From: Arachis hypogaea
Taxonomy: Eukaryota > Streptophyta > Magnoliopsida > Fabales > Fabaceae
Length of the DNA stretch: 64,000 nt
Reading direction: 5' to 3'
Assembly (NCBI RefSeq): GCF_003086295.3
Contig: NC_092051.1
Location: 72,789,772 to 72,853,771, forward strand
The position numbers and the translations under genes were made by a program. Each line of letters starts with the position of its first letter. The stretch's first letter is position 1. Shown one piece after another: positions 1-11,035 of the stretch. Below the pieces are notes generated by a model. That model saw only the letters and a list, made by a program, of their open reading frames with translations. It searched no databases and was not told where the DNA came from.

Positions 1-166
1 AAGACAAGTGTAAATGAAATTGAAAACAAGAAAACTAAGAAGAAGAGAATTCAATTCTCCTTCCCCAAGACACAGAATCTCAAAATAACTCCTAACCAAA
101 AGCTCTCCAAAACTACGCAGCAAAACTAAAAAAAAGAAAAGCCCCCTGAAAACTTAAATTCTAAGC

Positions 167-174
167 TATTTATA
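167..174 (-). promoter_or_regulatory. Candidate TATA box of LTR I
   Basis: TATAAATA on the minus strand, 142 bp downstream (minus sense) of the nearest palindrome. The same TGTATAAATA context is seen in LTR E (21639-21646 and about 6596-6603). Confidence 0.5.
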
Positions 175-316
175 CACTCTCTTCAAATGATCTTCAAGCC
201 TTGAATTGGGCCCTTGCTCTTGACGGAATTGGGTTGACAAAAGCCTCTGTTGATTGCTCTTGGAGTTGGAAAGAAACCCATTTGTGAACCGGGTCAGAAC
301 CGGGCTATGAACCATT

Positions 317-359
317 AAAGCTTGAGTCAAAGTTTGAGGCAAACTTTGACTCAAGCTTT
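317..359. repeat. Near-perfect 43-bp palindrome
   Basis: Two 20-bp arms (317-336 and 340-359) are exact reverse complements separated by three bases, AGG. The arms begin AAAGCTTGAGTC. It is the end unit of the inverted-repeat array in this LTR that lies nearest the TATA box. Confidence 0.9.
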
Positions 360-454
360 TTGTAGCAGATTGCCTCCCGTGTTGTCATCCACGTTTGGCT
401 CAAAGTTTGAGGTCAAACTTGAGCTCAAACGTGGATCCTCCCTTGCATGTCCTT

Positions 455-830
455 TGGCCAACGTTTGACCCAATGTTTGAGGCAAACATTGGCGCAAACG
501 TGGCTCAATCAAGCCTTCAATCAGGGACTCTTCTTCATACTCAAATGGTGCCAACGTTTGACCTTAAGTTTGAGGCAAACGTTGGCGCAAGCTTTTTTCC
601 TCCTGGGTGTTCTTTTTATGGCGCCAATGTTTGACTCAAAGTTTGAGGCAAACGTTGGCGCAAGCTTTTTGCTCCCTGGGTGTTCTTTTTGTGGCGCCAA
701 CGTTTGACTCAAAGTTTGAGGCAAACGTTGGCGCAAGCTTTTTGTTCCCTGGGTCTTTCTTCTTTTGCTCTGAGGGTGCCAACGTTTAACCTCAAGTTTG
801 AGGCAAACGTTGGCGCAAACTTTTGATGCC
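455..830. repeat. Tandem inverted repeats, AACGTTTG/CAAACGTT type
   Basis: Units of about 70 bp each hold arms GCGCCAACGTTTG and CAAACGTTGGCGC around a 15-base centre that is itself nearly palindromic. The clearest copy has arms at 694-706 and 722-734. Other copies begin near 460, 549, 622 and 776, with some arm changes. Arrays like this occur in U3 of other LTR families in the window with unrelated sequence. Confidence 0.85.
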
Positions 831-1205
831 TCCAGGGTGAAGTCAAGCTCTTCCTCACGTTTGAACTAAAGTTTGAGGCAAACTTTGGCTCAATCTTTTT
901 GTCCTCTCTTGCTCTTTGCCATTCCTTCTTTCTTCAACCCTCTTCAAAGCTCTTTTCACCTATCATCAATCAATCAAAAACATCAAAGCTATGCTCAAAA
1001 TCATGAGATTGTTTCTCTTTCATAATATATGACAATTATAGCACAAAATCTCATGAAAATGCATTAATTTATCCATGGTTGATTGAATCAAAGGAAACAT
1101 GAAATTCTACCCAATTGGCTTACTTATGGCTCAAGAAAGTGCATAAAATCTATTGAAAACAAAAGAAAAAGACTAGTGAAACTAGGCTAAGATGACTTGT
1201 CATCA

Positions 1206-1878
1206 CTTTCTATGTTGTTGCGAAGACTTTCCCGATCTCCTTGCTTGATACCTAGTAGACTGGGGGTGTGCTTAGCCTTGTCTTTTTGGATGGAGAATCT
1301 GGCCAGAAATTTTTGGCCAGGTCGTCAAAGTTGGAGATAGACTTTGGAGGTAGGTTGTCGAACCATCTAATTGCTATCTTCGTAAGAGTCGTTGGAAAAG
1401 CTTTGCAGCGAATTGCGTCTGAGGCGTCGGTGAGGTACATTCTGCTTCTGAAGTTGCTGAGGTGATGGTTGGGATATGTAGTGCCATCATACAAAGTCAT
1501 ATCCAGAAGTTTGAAGTCTTTAGGGATTTTAGTCTTCATGATTTCCCTAGTGAATGGATCTTGATCTTTGTGAGAGTTGTCTTCAGGGGTGGTCCGGGTA
1601 GTCTTTGCTTTGAGATCGGCTTCAAGTTGTAGAAGTTTATCTTCTAATTCTCGACGTCGCCTTACCTCTCTTTGTAGATCCTTGCTGACTTCTTGCTGGT
1701 ACTGGCTTTCTTTTTCGAGTTGCTTTAGGCGATCTTGAAGTGCTTCTATTACTCCCGGATGTGATGAGTTTTTGTCTCCGTTAGATTTTGGAGTATCCTT
1801 TGGTGTGGCACCCGTATTTTTGTGCGACGTTCTGTCCTTTAAATCTGAGTTGTGGTCGTTATCCTGTTCGTCCGCCAT
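1206..1878 (-). pseudogene. gag: gag fragment of Ty3/gypsy element H (Tat-like)
   Basis: Minus-strand reading frame starting at the ATG at 1878, only 22 nt after the primer-binding site. The N-terminal ~100 residues are charged and probably coiled-coil (LKQLEKESQYQQEVSKDL). The later part (DPFTREIM, LYDGTT, RWFDNLPP) is the capsid-type retrotransposon gag seen in legume Tat-type elements; that lineage call is from memory. Gag forms the particle that packages element RNA. A one-base deletion near 1308-1315 shifts the frame; past it the gag sequence continues in another frame (SLLGIKQGDRESL) until LTR I interrupts it at 1205. So it is broken both by frameshift and by insertion. No protease or RT of H is in the window. 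Confidence 0.8.
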
Positions 1879-1899
1879 GGTGATGGGATGACTTCCAGG

Positions 1900-1917
1900 T
1901 CCCTGGCAACGGCGCCA
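1900..1917 (-). other. Primer-binding site of element H (tRNA-Asp)
   Basis: TGGCGCCGTTGCCAGGGA on the minus strand matches the 3' end of plant tRNA-Asp with one change. It lies one base from the LTR end at 1919, as expected for a minus-strand DNA primer site. Confidence 0.85.
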
Positions 1918-1918
1918 A

Positions 1919-2459
1919 TGTTCTGAGGGGTACCTGAAACTGTAGGTCGATCTCGGATGAAATCTTCTATACTGGTCGGAGATGACGTGTCCGGCTGGCT
2001 GGTAGCAGCCGGAGCTGTTGTGTCTGACTTATTGGACTGGCTGTACTTCTGATCCTTGGTCACCGGAGGGTGGGGGATACCTGCAAGAGACTCCGATGCT
2101 TAAGTTAGCATGGGTATTAAGCAGGTTTATTGTAGAATCAGAGTATGAGTTATACCTGGGTGCTCCAGTGTATTTATAGTAGTGTGGACTGACCTTTCTG
2201 ATAAGATAAGTTAGTTATCTTATCTTATCTTATCTTATTTTGGGTGAAGTCAGCTTATCTTCAAGGGAACCGCCTTTATCTCTATAGGCTTAGATTGCCT
2301 TTGGATTTGGGTCGTGTTCCTCTATTTGGGCCCTTTACTAGGCTTTCCTGTTGATTTGGCCGATCTCTTTAAGAAGAGATCAGGTGGTCGGACCTGAAGA
2401 GGTCGGTCGCCATGTCGCTAAACATCCCGGATCGGACAGCTCGACCCAGGGTATGAACA
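1919..2459 (-). repeat. 5' LTR of element H
   Basis: 541 bp, bounded by TGTTC and GAACA, perfect 5-bp terminal inverted repeats. It adjoins the PBS on the minus strand. It contains a minus-strand TATAAATA (2171-2178) and a TTATC microsatellite near 2215-2238. Its outer end interrupts the B2 reading frame: the sequence from 2460 (ATTATCAACAACC) continues the match to the intact copy at 48031. The partner LTR is not in the window. Confidence 0.85.
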
Positions 2460-4093
2460 ATTATCAACAACCACCACCATATGCCTATGAACCCTTTCCT
2501 CAACATGACTTTTGACTACCATACTCACAAGCCCCTTTCCACCATTCACCTCCATATGACCCTAACCCGTATCCACCATACCAACCACCTTATGAGCCAA
2601 ATGAACCATACACAGAACCACCCCCATTCAAACACAACTACTCTCATGAACCACCACCTCAATATACACTATCTCCTTATCATTATCAAGATGAACCACC
2701 TTCCTACCATGAACCCTTTCTCCCAACAAATGAACCCTCCTATCCACCCCAAACCTCCATGGAAAAAGCACTTACCGATCTAAACTCTACTATACAATCT
2801 CTCGTCGCCCAAATTGGACCACCAAATACCTTCAACAATCAACCCTCAAGCTCTAGTGCACTTCCTTTTCAACCACAGAATGATCTCTCCATCCCATCAC
2901 CACCATCCATGGAAGAGCACCCACATCCATCAATCCAAGAGCAACATGATCCCAATGATGCTATTGACATCGAACAAGAGAGAAAGGATCATCTTTGCGA
3001 ATCCATACTTCATAAGGAGCTAGAGGAGGCCCTAAAGGTGAAGGTAGTAAAGACCCTTGAAGTCGAAGGAGTGGTTGAAGAATTAGTGAAGGAAGACATC
3101 AAGGAGGAGTCTGATTTTGTCTTAGAGTAAGATGAGGCCCAAAATGTGGAGATAGGAGAGACCCTTGAAGATGAAAGAATAGTTGAAAGGAGTTGTCATG
3201 GAAAGAAAATCATCAAGGATGAGTACGATTTTATATTAAAACTACTGGACAAAGCAGTAATTATTGAAGAGGAAGAAGTGGTTGAAGACTTGGGAGATGC
3301 TGAACCTCCATAGAAAAGTCAAGACATAGAGCCTCCTTCCAAGACGGTTGCATTTGATGTTGAGGAGGGTGTACAACCTCTAAGGCATGTCATGGTTAAG
3401 GACTTGGAAGAGGTCGATCAAGAGATGGAGATTCAAGAAGAAGAAGCACAACCTCCCATGCCTTTGGAAAGCAGTGAAGAGGAGATTGAATTGGAAGAAA
3501 GCTACCAAGAGGAAGAGGTTGAAATTGAAGAAGCTTACAAGGAGGTGGAAGTTGTTAGAGAAGAGCACAAGGGAGTGGAGCTTGCAAGTTCATTAGAAAC
3601 ACCTCTTCCAAGGCCATTACCGTCCAACACAACATTCAAGTGGGTAAAATTCTTATCCTTGACCTTTACTTTCCCACTTGAATATGGGCCACTAGAGACG
3701 AATGGTCAGCTTAGAGCTCTTTGTGGCATTAAGAGTAAGAGGAAGATGGTCAGTGGTAAGAATTGTCCTGCAATGTTCATTATGGTTGGAAGCTTTAAGT
3801 TTAAACGCAAAGGTTGGTGTAGAGCTCAATTGAATGGGTCTGGGAAGTTGTTTGGACGCTTCAGTGAGAATTTTAAGGCTGAACCACCCAAATGGAATCG
3901 TGATAATCAACTTGAAGACGGGTGTAGAAACAAGATTTGGGATCCAGGAATATATGAGGATCAATTTTGGGAGCTCAAAGCTTGTGAAGAACTCCATCAA
4001 AGCTTGAGAAAATTACTTGGTATTGATAGAGCTTATTGGAAGTCCAAGCATTGGTGGAAGTTTCAAGACGAGTTCAAGCACAAGCCACCATAA
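2460..4093 (+). pseudogene. ORF1 of non-autonomous element B2 (5' truncated)
   Basis: Homologous along its length to ORF1 of element B (47879-49593). I do not recognise a characterised domain. The first part is rich in Pro, Tyr, Asn and Gln (PPYDPNPYPPYQ), the middle is acidic (repeated EEVEIEEAYKE-type runs), and the C-terminal ~150 residues are basic and Cys/Trp-containing (GQLRALCGIKSKRK, KWNRDNQLEDGC) ending KHKPP. The 5' end is missing because H is inserted at 2459. In-frame stops lie near 2508, 3128 and 3313, so it is dead. By position it replaces gag-pol and may be a gag-like packaging protein; that is inference only. Confidence 0.7.
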
Positions 4094-4142
4094 CAGGGAG
4101 CTCACCAAATGTCCAACTTAAGGACTTTAACTAAAAGTGCTA

Positions 4143-4160
4143 GGTGGGACACAACCCACC
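4143..4160 (+). other. Post-stop hairpin GGTGGG-ACACAA-CCCACC
   Basis: Perfect 6-bp stem with a 6-base loop, 50 nt after the ORF1 stop. The same structure stands at 49643 (B), 33401 (D, wobble pair) and 13084 (G), each 40-70 nt after the ORF1 or gag-protease stop. Confidence 0.7.
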
Positions 4161-4302
4161 ATGGTATGATCATCCCTTTTTTCAGTTTTAATTCTAGTCT
4201 ATTTTGTTTGTTTTTGAGTTTGGATTGGACCTGGAATCATGCATAACGTTCATATTAGCATTGTATTCTACATACTGCATTATTATATAAAAAAAAGAAA
4301 AA

Positions 4303-4850
4303 CACGTACGCGACGCGGCAGCGTTGCTGACCCATCCGCGTTACCAGTGCGTTTTGAAGAAACGAGAATTGAACAGAGAGTCACGCGAGAGCGTGGCTGG
4401 AGGGGTGCCTTTGGCACAAACATGCCCACGTATCCGCGTCAACCACGCGGCCGCGTCATTTGGAAATTACGTCTCCCACGCGTCTGCGTCACCCACACGA
4501 ACGCGTGACCCTAAAAATCGATGTAAAACGGGTGTATGGCAGCAAGTTGTGATAGAGTAGGGCTGGAACCGCGCTAGAAGCACAAGCTCCACCGCGCGAA
4601 CGCGTGCCCCATGCGTCCGCGTCATTTTTCAAAGTATGGCCACTCACGCGATCGCGTCAACCACGCTACCGCGTCACTCAGATTTTTGGTAAAATGCATT
4701 TAAAACAGAGAGTTGCGCGATTGCGAGGTTGCCCTCGCTCTAATGGCACAAATCACTCCATGCGAATGCGTGACCTACGCATCCGCGTCACTTCATAGAA
4801 GCCCTATCTGCGCGAACGCGTAACCCACGCGCTCGCGTCGCCTGCGCCGC
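4303..4850. repeat. CGCG-rich short-repeat array in B2 spacer
   Basis: Dispersed copies of CACGCGNNCGCGT-type words, CpG-dense in an otherwise AT-rich element. It lies between ORF1 and the ORF2 remnant and corresponds to 49801-50362 in B and 32560-33080 in D. Not coding: frames across it are repeat artefacts. Confidence 0.8.
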
Positions 4851-5415
4851 ACAACTTATCTAGATCAGCGCCAATTATCTTATCTTTTCTTTTCCAATCC
4901 TAATTTTTTCTATCTTTCCTTCTTTCTTCTTTCTTTCTTACTTTATCTCTTTCACTTCTCATTCTTTTTCACCTTCATTCTATTTTACTTGCATACTTCC
5001 ATTCATTGCATTTTAATTTTGTGCATATTTTTATTTTCTTTTCTAAATTTATTATTTTTCCATTGGTGTTACTTGTTCATATTCAACTGTTATATCTTTT
5101 CTGGTATTATTTTGGTGCTTAGTGACTTGTATTACACTGTTGGATGATATTAATTATCTGTCAATGCTAATCTTTTATGATATCTGTATTACTTTTGCAT
5201 TGACATGAATTTATATTATCTCTTCTTCCCCACTCTCTTCCCCATTGTTGCAAATTTTGCACCATTTGTATGCCATGTGCTTCTATTGTTTTCTCACGTA
5301 CATGTTGAAGCTTCCATGTAAATGAGACCCTTATCAATTGGCATTAACCCATCCATACTTCATTTATTTTCTTATCTTTATTTCTGGGTTACTTTTCTTC
5401 CCTTTTTCTTTCTGG
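4851..5415 (+). other. Pyrimidine-rich spacer of B2
   Basis: AT-rich non-coding sequence with a strong polypyrimidine stretch at 4880-4990 and another at 5390-5413 just before the ORF2 stub. It aligns with 50363-50913 of element B. The splice-acceptor-like CAG present in B reads CTG here, so the acceptor is lost. Confidence 0.6.
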
Positions 5416-5560
5416 ATGGCCACCGAGGAAGGGAAAGGGAAAGCTTCTAACTGGGGAGACAGGTAAGTCAATCTGCACAATCTATAGAGAAAGGCATCAG
5501 TTGGAGCAGTCCGTCCACTTGTACATCTTAGCATGCACCGAGGACGGTGCAATCTTTAAG
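5416..5560 (+). pseudogene. ORF2 remnant of element B2
   Basis: Begins ATGGCCACCGAGGAAGGGAA, matching the start of the ORF2 stub in B (50914) and resembling the lysine-rich N terminus of ORF2 in D. Stops occur within about 20 codons and the main ORF2 domain is absent, so only the two ends of the original gene appear to be joined here. Confidence 0.55.
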
Positions 5561-5572
5561 TGTGGGGAGGTC
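5534..5572 (+). other. Internal hairpin plus polypurine-like motif (B2)
   Basis: Stem TGCACCG / CGGTGCA (7 bp) with loop AGGA, followed by TTTAAGTGTGGGGAGG. The same hairpin plus motif abuts the 3' LTR of B (52498-52535) and lies internally in B (51030) and, with a different stem, in D (29454-29495). Confidence 0.8.
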
Positions 5573-6031
5573 GATACCGATCTCCGTGGGTTAGTTACTT
5601 CTTTTTTCAACTCCAATGTTAATTTGTTAATTGCTGTATTTGCATGTTTGTTTGATTTTATGCATTTAGTTACTACTTGGTTGAAGTAATATTTTCTTTT
5701 TCAAGAAATTTTTATAGTATTTCACTAATTTAAATTGAAAAATTTGTGTTAAACTTGTTTGGAAGTTGTATTTGGAACATGGTTTTTGAGCCAAAGAACA
5801 CACAACCTGTGAGATTTTGAGCTTATTTATATGGTTACATTATTTAACCATAAATTTTTATTCTTGTGTGTTTTCTTCTCTATAATTGCAATCTTTACTT
5901 TGTTCCATTCTATATGTCCATTATTTAGTGTATTTACATGCTTGCATATGATTGAGGCCATTACTTGTTTTTGCTCACTTATCCCAAATAAGCCTACCCT
6001 TTTATGTCACCTTTGTTAGCCACTTTGAGCT
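5573..6031 (+). other. 3' non-coding tail of B2, broken at 6031
   Basis: AT-rich sequence matching the region after the internal hairpin in B (51070-51550) and D (about 29440-28760, minus). It stops abruptly near TTTGAGC at 6031, where LTR E sequence begins. The rest of the B2 tail and its 3' LTR are missing. No gene seen. Confidence 0.65.
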
Positions 6032-6938
6032 AAATTACAGAAACTTAAAGTGCAAGAAATTAAAAGAGCTGAAACTTAATTTGTAAGAAAGGTAAATAAC
6101 TGAAACTTAAAGTGCAAGAAACTTAAATTGCTGAATCTAAATTGCTGGGAAATGTAAATTGCTTGAAGAATAAAAGTGATTTGAGTATTGGGATTCAAAT
6201 TGAACTAGAAAATTGAAGTGTAGTCAACTAAAGAACTATAAGATGAAGAGAAATTGCAGATGAACCAAAACAAAAATGAAAATTGCAGAAGAAGGAAAAT
6301 CAGAAAGAAATAATTGAGATCCAATCTTTAATTCATAAATTCAGAAAACAGAAAAGAAATGGAACTTCAAGATGAAGAACTTCAGAGAATTCTTCAATCA
6401 GAGTTCAAAAACAAAAAGCAGAGAGTAGAAGTTGCAACAGAAAGAAAATAAATACAGAAAGTAAACTCCGATCCGATCTCAAGAATTCTCAAAAGACTAA
6501 AAGAGCAAAAAGAAGTTTCAAAAAAATGAAAAATGAAAGTAAAAATCAAGCTAAAAGGTAAAAAGTAAAAAGTCCTAGCTCAAATCAAATTTAATCCTAT
6601 TTATACACTTTCTACTTTAGTCATTAAGTACTTGGAATGGGCCTTTGGATTTGTGAAAAAATGGATCCAAAAATGGCACTTAGTGGCATGGGTCAGGGTA
6701 CATTTGGTTCCTTCCCAGTGGAGCGTTCAGTTTACTCAATGAACGCTACGTTCATTAGCCATACGTGCCTCGTCACATGCTCAATTTTTGCTCCCTGGCG
6801 TTTACTTAGTGAACGCTAAGTTCACTTGTTGAGCGCTCCCTTTGTTGCGCGCCTTGGTGCGCGATTTGTTGCTCAGCCAGCGCTCATTTGGTGAGCGCTT
6901 CGTTCATTCTTTGAGCGCTACCTAGTGCTCCCTTGGTC
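6032..6938 (-). repeat. 3' LTR fragment of element E
   Basis: Strongly similar to 21073-21800 plus 43233-43410, the two halves of the 5' LTR of E split by element A. Both ends are truncated: the left joins B2 at about 6032 and the right joins pol sequence of E at about 6938 within a shared CCTTGG. It holds the minus-strand TATAAATA near 6596-6603 and, from 6719, repeats of the GAGCGCT and AATGAAC-GCTAC-GTTCATT type. Confidence 0.75.
6719..6935. repeat. Inverted-repeat array, GAACGC/GAGCGCT type
   Basis: Short palindromic units such as AATGAACGCTACGTTCATT (7-bp stem, loop GCTAC) and GTGAAC-GCTAA-GTTCAC alternate with GAGCGCT words. The array starts about 115 bp upstream (minus sense) of the TATA candidate. 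The other copy is at 21762-21799 and 43245-43610. Confidence 0.75.
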
Positions 6939-8159
6939 CAAGGCTATCTTGTGAGCTTTCAACACTTCGATAGCTTTGTTTCTTCTTCTATTTTTAAGGA
7001 GGAATTTATGATCACTGGCAGGGCCTCTGCTTCTCCAAGAAATACATACTTGAGATGAGGGGGAAGAGGCTTTAACTCTTATTTTGACTTCTCTTCTGTC
7101 TTGCCTTCAGAGGAGATTTCTACTACTTCCTCTCTTATTAAATCTTGTTCCACTTCTGTTTCCACTTTTTGTTCCTCCTGGTTGTTGGCCTCAAGTAACC
7201 CTTTCTCTACTTCTTCCACCATTTTCACTCTCGTATGTTCTTCTTTCTCAGGGGAATATTGCATGGCTTTAAAGACATTGATGATCCTCTTTTCATCATG
7301 CACTCTGAGTGTTATTTCTCCTTTCTCTACGTCAATTATAGCCCTTGCTGCGGCTTGAAAGGGCCTCCCCAAGATTATTGAGTTGTGTCCTTCTTCCTCT
7401 ATGTCCAAAATGACAAAGTCAGCAGGAAATATGAATTTTCCTACTTTCACCAACAAATTCTCCACAACTCCATTAGGTATTTTAAGCGATCTGTCAGCCA
7501 TTTGAAGTGACATTCTAGTTGGCCTGAGTTCCTCTATTGCAAGCTGCTTCATTAATGAGAGAGGCATCAAGTTGATGCTGGCTCCTAGATCACAGAGGGC
7601 TTTGTTTAATGTTCTGTTGCCTATAGTGCAAGATAGGATGAAGCTTCCTGGATCTTTGAGCTTTGGTGGAAGACATCTTTGGATAACAACATTGCATTTT
7701 TGGGTCAAGATTACTGTCTCCTTCTCATTCTAGCTCCTTTTCTTATTGATGAGCTCTTTGAGGAATTTTGCATATAGAGGCATTTATTCTAGAGCTTCAG
7801 CAAGTGGAATGTTGATCTCCAGCTTCTTAAAAACTTCTAAAAACTTTGGGAACTGTTGACCCTTTAGCTCCTTTTGCAATCTTTGAGGATATGGCAGAGG
7901 AGGGGTGTAGGTCTTTACTAACTTCCTCTGTTCATGTGGTTGTTCCTCCATGATTTGATTTCCCTTCTTTGGAGCTTGTGGATGTTTCTCTTTCTCCTTG
8001 AGCTTCTCTTGATCTTGCTTGTCTTGTTCTCCTACTTGCTTCTTGCAGGCAATATCATTCTCTACAGGCTTCTTGTTAGCTTCTTTGCCATTCTCCAAGG
8101 TTCTTCCACTCCTTAATTGGATAGCTTTGCATTCTTCCTTGGGGTTGGGAATGGTGTCA
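6939..8159 (-). pseudogene. gag-pol: E gag C-terminus, aspartic protease and pre-RT segment
   Basis: Continues the gag frame interrupted by G. The segment ECKAIQLRSGRT is the conserved gag/protease linker of Athila-type elements. A lysine/glutamate-rich stretch follows, then the protease, 7708-7079, with active-site CDLGASIN (family-typical D-L-G) and IILGRPF. After it LPPHLKYVFLGE is the segment that normally precedes RT. In-frame stops lie at about 7784, 7732 and 7079, and the frame is lost near 6985. The RT domain itself is absent: the sequence runs into LTR fragment at about 6938. Protease would have cleaved the gag-pol polyprotein; this copy is dead. Confidence 0.85.
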
Positions 8160-9879
8160 TGGTGCACGAAATTGGGATGTCCAGGCTCAAACAATCCCTG
8201 GCAACGTGAGCAACTTGGTACGCGCAATCGTGATTACACTTTGATTATGTAAAATTCATGGCTCTTTCTTTCCCTGGCAATGGCGCCAAGAACATGGTGC
8301 CAATACCATGTTTCACAACTTTGATACAACTAACCAGCAAGTGCACTGGGTCGTCCAAGTAATACCTTACGCGAGTAAGGGTCGAATCCCACGGAGATTG
8401 TTGGTATGAAGCAAGCTATGGTCACCTTGCAAATCTCAGTTAGGCAGATATAAATTGATAATGGTGTTTTCGAATTTAATATAATAAAATAGGGATAGAA
8501 ATACTTATGTAATTCATTGGTAGGAATTTCAGATAAGCGAATGGAGATGCTTTCGTTCCTCTGAACCTCTGCTTTCCTGCTATCTTCATCCAATCAGTCT
8601 TACTCCTTTCCATGGCTGGCTTCATGCAAGGGCATCACCGTTGTCAGTGGCTACATCCCCTCCTCTCAGTGAAAAATATGCTCACATGCTCTGTCATAGC
8701 ACGGCTAATCATCTGTCGGTTCTCGATCATGCTGGAATAGGATTCACCCTCCTTTTGCGTCTGTCACTAACGCCCAGCACTCGCGAGTTTGAAGCTCGTC
8801 ACAGTCATTCAATCATTGAATCCTACTCAGAATACCACAGACAAGGTTTAGACTTTCTGGATTCTCTTAAATACCGCCATCATTCTAGCTTACGCCACGA
8901 AGATTCTGGTTAGGAGATCTAAGAGATATTCATTCTAGCTTATTTCATGTAGAACGGAAGTGTTTGTCAGGCACGTGTTCATAGGGGAGAATGGTGATGA
9001 GCGTCACACATAATCATCACCTTCATCACGTTCTTGGGTGCAAATGGATATCTTAGAAGCGAAACAAGATGAATTGAATAGAAAACAGTAGTACTTTGCA
9101 TTAATCCTTGAGGAACAGCATAGCTCCACACCTTAATCTATGGAGTGTAGAAACTCTACTGTTGAAAATACATAAGTGAAAGGTCCAGGCGTGGCTGAAT
9201 GGCCAGCCCTCAAATGTGATCTAAGATAGCATACAACTGATCAAAGATACCTAATACAATAGTAAAAGGTCCTATTTATAATAAACTAGTCATTAGGGTT
9301 TACATGAGTAAGTAATTGATGCATAAATCCACTTCCTGGGCCCACTTGGTGTGTGTTTGGGCTGAGCTTGAGTGTTGCACGTGTAGAGGTCCTTCTTGGA
9401 GTTGAACGCCAGCTTTTGTGCCAGTTTGGGCGTTCAACTCTGGTTTTGGCTCCTTTTCTGGCGTTGGACGCCAGATTTGGGTAGAAAGCTGGCGTTAAAC
9501 GCCAGGTTACATCGTCTATTATTGGCCAAATTATGGACTATTATATATTTCTGGAAAGCCCTGGATGTCTACTTTCCAACGCAATTGGAAGCGCGCCATT
9601 TCGAGTTGTGTAGCTCCAGAAAATCCACTTTGAGTGCAGGGAGGTCAGAATCCAATAGCATCAGCAGTCCTTCTTCAACCTCTGAATCTGATTTTTGCTC
9701 AAGTCCCTCAATTTCAGCCAGAAAATACCTGAAATCACAGAAAAACACACAAATCATAGTAAAGTCCAGAAATGTGAATTTAACATAAAAACTAATGAAA
9801 ATATCCCTAAAAGTAACTAGATCCTACTAAAAACATACTAAAAACAATGTCAAAAAGCGTATAAATTATCCGCTCATCA
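8160..9879 (-). repeat. 3' LTR of element G
   Basis: 1720 bp, ends TGATGAG and GTGCACCA on the minus strand. It contains a U3 box near 9537-9591, palindromes GGCGTT-AACGCC at 9401-9505, and TATAAATA at 9273-9280 (minus). Near its 3' boundary are two PBS-like relics at 8179-8206 and 8271-8288. The 90-codon open frame at 8641-8913 recurs in the other LTR but is antisense and LTR-internal, so I do not call it a gene. Confidence 0.9.
9401..9505. repeat. Palindromic GGCGTT/AACGCC array in LTR G
   Basis: About five copies of CTGGCGTTNAACGCCAG-type words and half-sites. The second LTR has the same array at about 18621-18735. The nearest unit lies about 120 bp from the TATA candidate. Confidence 0.85.
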
Positions 9880-9917
9880 CAACACCAAACTTAAATTGTT
9901 GCTTGTCCCCAAGCAAC
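9880..9917 (-). other. 3' hairpin and TAAGTTTGGTGT motif beside 3' LTR (G)
   Basis: On the minus strand an 8-bp stem GTTGCTTG / CAAGCAAC with loop GGGA (9898-9917) is followed by TAAGTTTGGTGT (9882-9893) and then the LTR. This is where the polypurine tract that primes plus-strand DNA should be, though the motif is T-rich as well as G-rich. Confidence 0.75.
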
Positions 9918-11035
9918 TGAAAATCAAATAGGATAAAAAGAAGAGAATATACTATAAATTCCAAACTATCAATGAAACAGAGCTTCAATCATATGAGCGG
10001 GACTTATAGCTTTTTGCCTCTTGAATAGTTTTGGCATCTCACTTTATCCATTGAAGTTTAGAATGATTGGCATCTATAGGAACTTCAGATTTCGAATAGT
10101 GTTATTGACTCTCCTAGTTTAGTATGATGATTCTTGAACACAGCTTCTTTATGAGTCTTGGTCGTGGCCCTAAGCACTTTGTTTTCCAGTATTACCACCG
10201 GATACATAAATGCCACAGACACATAATTGGGTGAACCTTTTCAGATTGTGACTCAGCTTTGCTAAAGTCCCCAATTAGAGGTGTCCAGGGTTCTTAACCA
10301 CACTCTTTTTTTTTGCTTTGGACCTTGACTTTAACCGCTCAGTCTCAAGTTTTCACTTGACACCTACACGCCACAAGCACATGGTTAGGGACAGCTTGGT
10401 TTAGCCGCTTAGACCAGGATTTTATTCCTTTAGGCCCTCCTATCCACTGATGCTCAAAGCCTTGGGATCCTTTTTATTTGCCCTTGCCTTTTGGTTTTAA
10501 GGGTTATTGGCTTTTTGCTCTTGCCTCTTGGTTTTAAGAGCTTTTGGCTTTTTCTGCTTGCTTTTTCTTTCTATTTTTTTTCTATTTATTTTTTTTTGCC
10601 TAAATTTTTTTTTCTGCAAGCTTTGTTCTTTGCTGCTTTTTCTTGCTTCAAGAATCATTTTTATGATTTTTCAGATTATCAAATAACATGTCTCCTAGTC
10701 ATCATTCTTTCAAGAGCCAACATATTTAACATTCTTAAACAACAACTTCAAAAGACATATGCACTGTTCAAGCATACATTCAGAAAACAAGAAGCATTGT
10801 CACCACATCAATATAATTAAGCTAAGTTCAAGGATAAATTCGAAACTCATGTACTTCTTGTTCTTTTGAATTAAAACATTTTTCATTTAAGAGAGGTGAT
10901 GGATTCATAGGACATTCATATCTTTAAGACATCGTTACTACTACTAATGATCATGTAATGAAGACACAAACATAGATAAGCACATAACATAGAAAACGAA
11001 AAACAGAGAAAGCAAGAACAAGGAATGAATCCACC
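9918..11035 (-). other. 3' non-coding region of G
   Basis: About 1.1 kb between the ORF2 stop and the terminal hairpin. It is recognisably conserved with the same region of A (40601-41645) although neither has a long reading frame. No gene recognised. Confidence 0.65.

Larger units (their letters stand above)
1..1205 (-). repeat. Partial LTR (element I), cut by left window edge
   Basis: Read on the minus strand the LTR starts at 1205 with TGATGACAAGTCATC, the same start as the LTR of element E (43889). It interrupts the gag reading frame of element H at 1205/1206. The matching second flank of the target duplication (CTTTC at 1206-1210) would lie outside the window. From 316 to 890 it holds an array of long inverted repeats built on AACGTTTG, and at 167-174 a minus-strand TATAAATA. 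No coding capacity: the short open frames here are by-products of the repeats. The family is related to E at its ends but has a different internal repeat. Confidence 0.75.

Noticed and set aside
2481..2783. 100-codon His/Met-rich frame
   Set aside because: Shifted-frame shadow of the B2 ORF1 N-terminal region.
5501..5689. Host-like short protein with CTEDGAIFKCGEV
   Set aside because: Runs through the hairpin plus GTGTGGGGAGG motif shared with B and D; non-coding signal.
8641..8913. 90-codon plus-strand open frame, repeated at 17864-18136
   Set aside because: Lies antisense inside both LTRs of G; conservation is explained by LTR identity.
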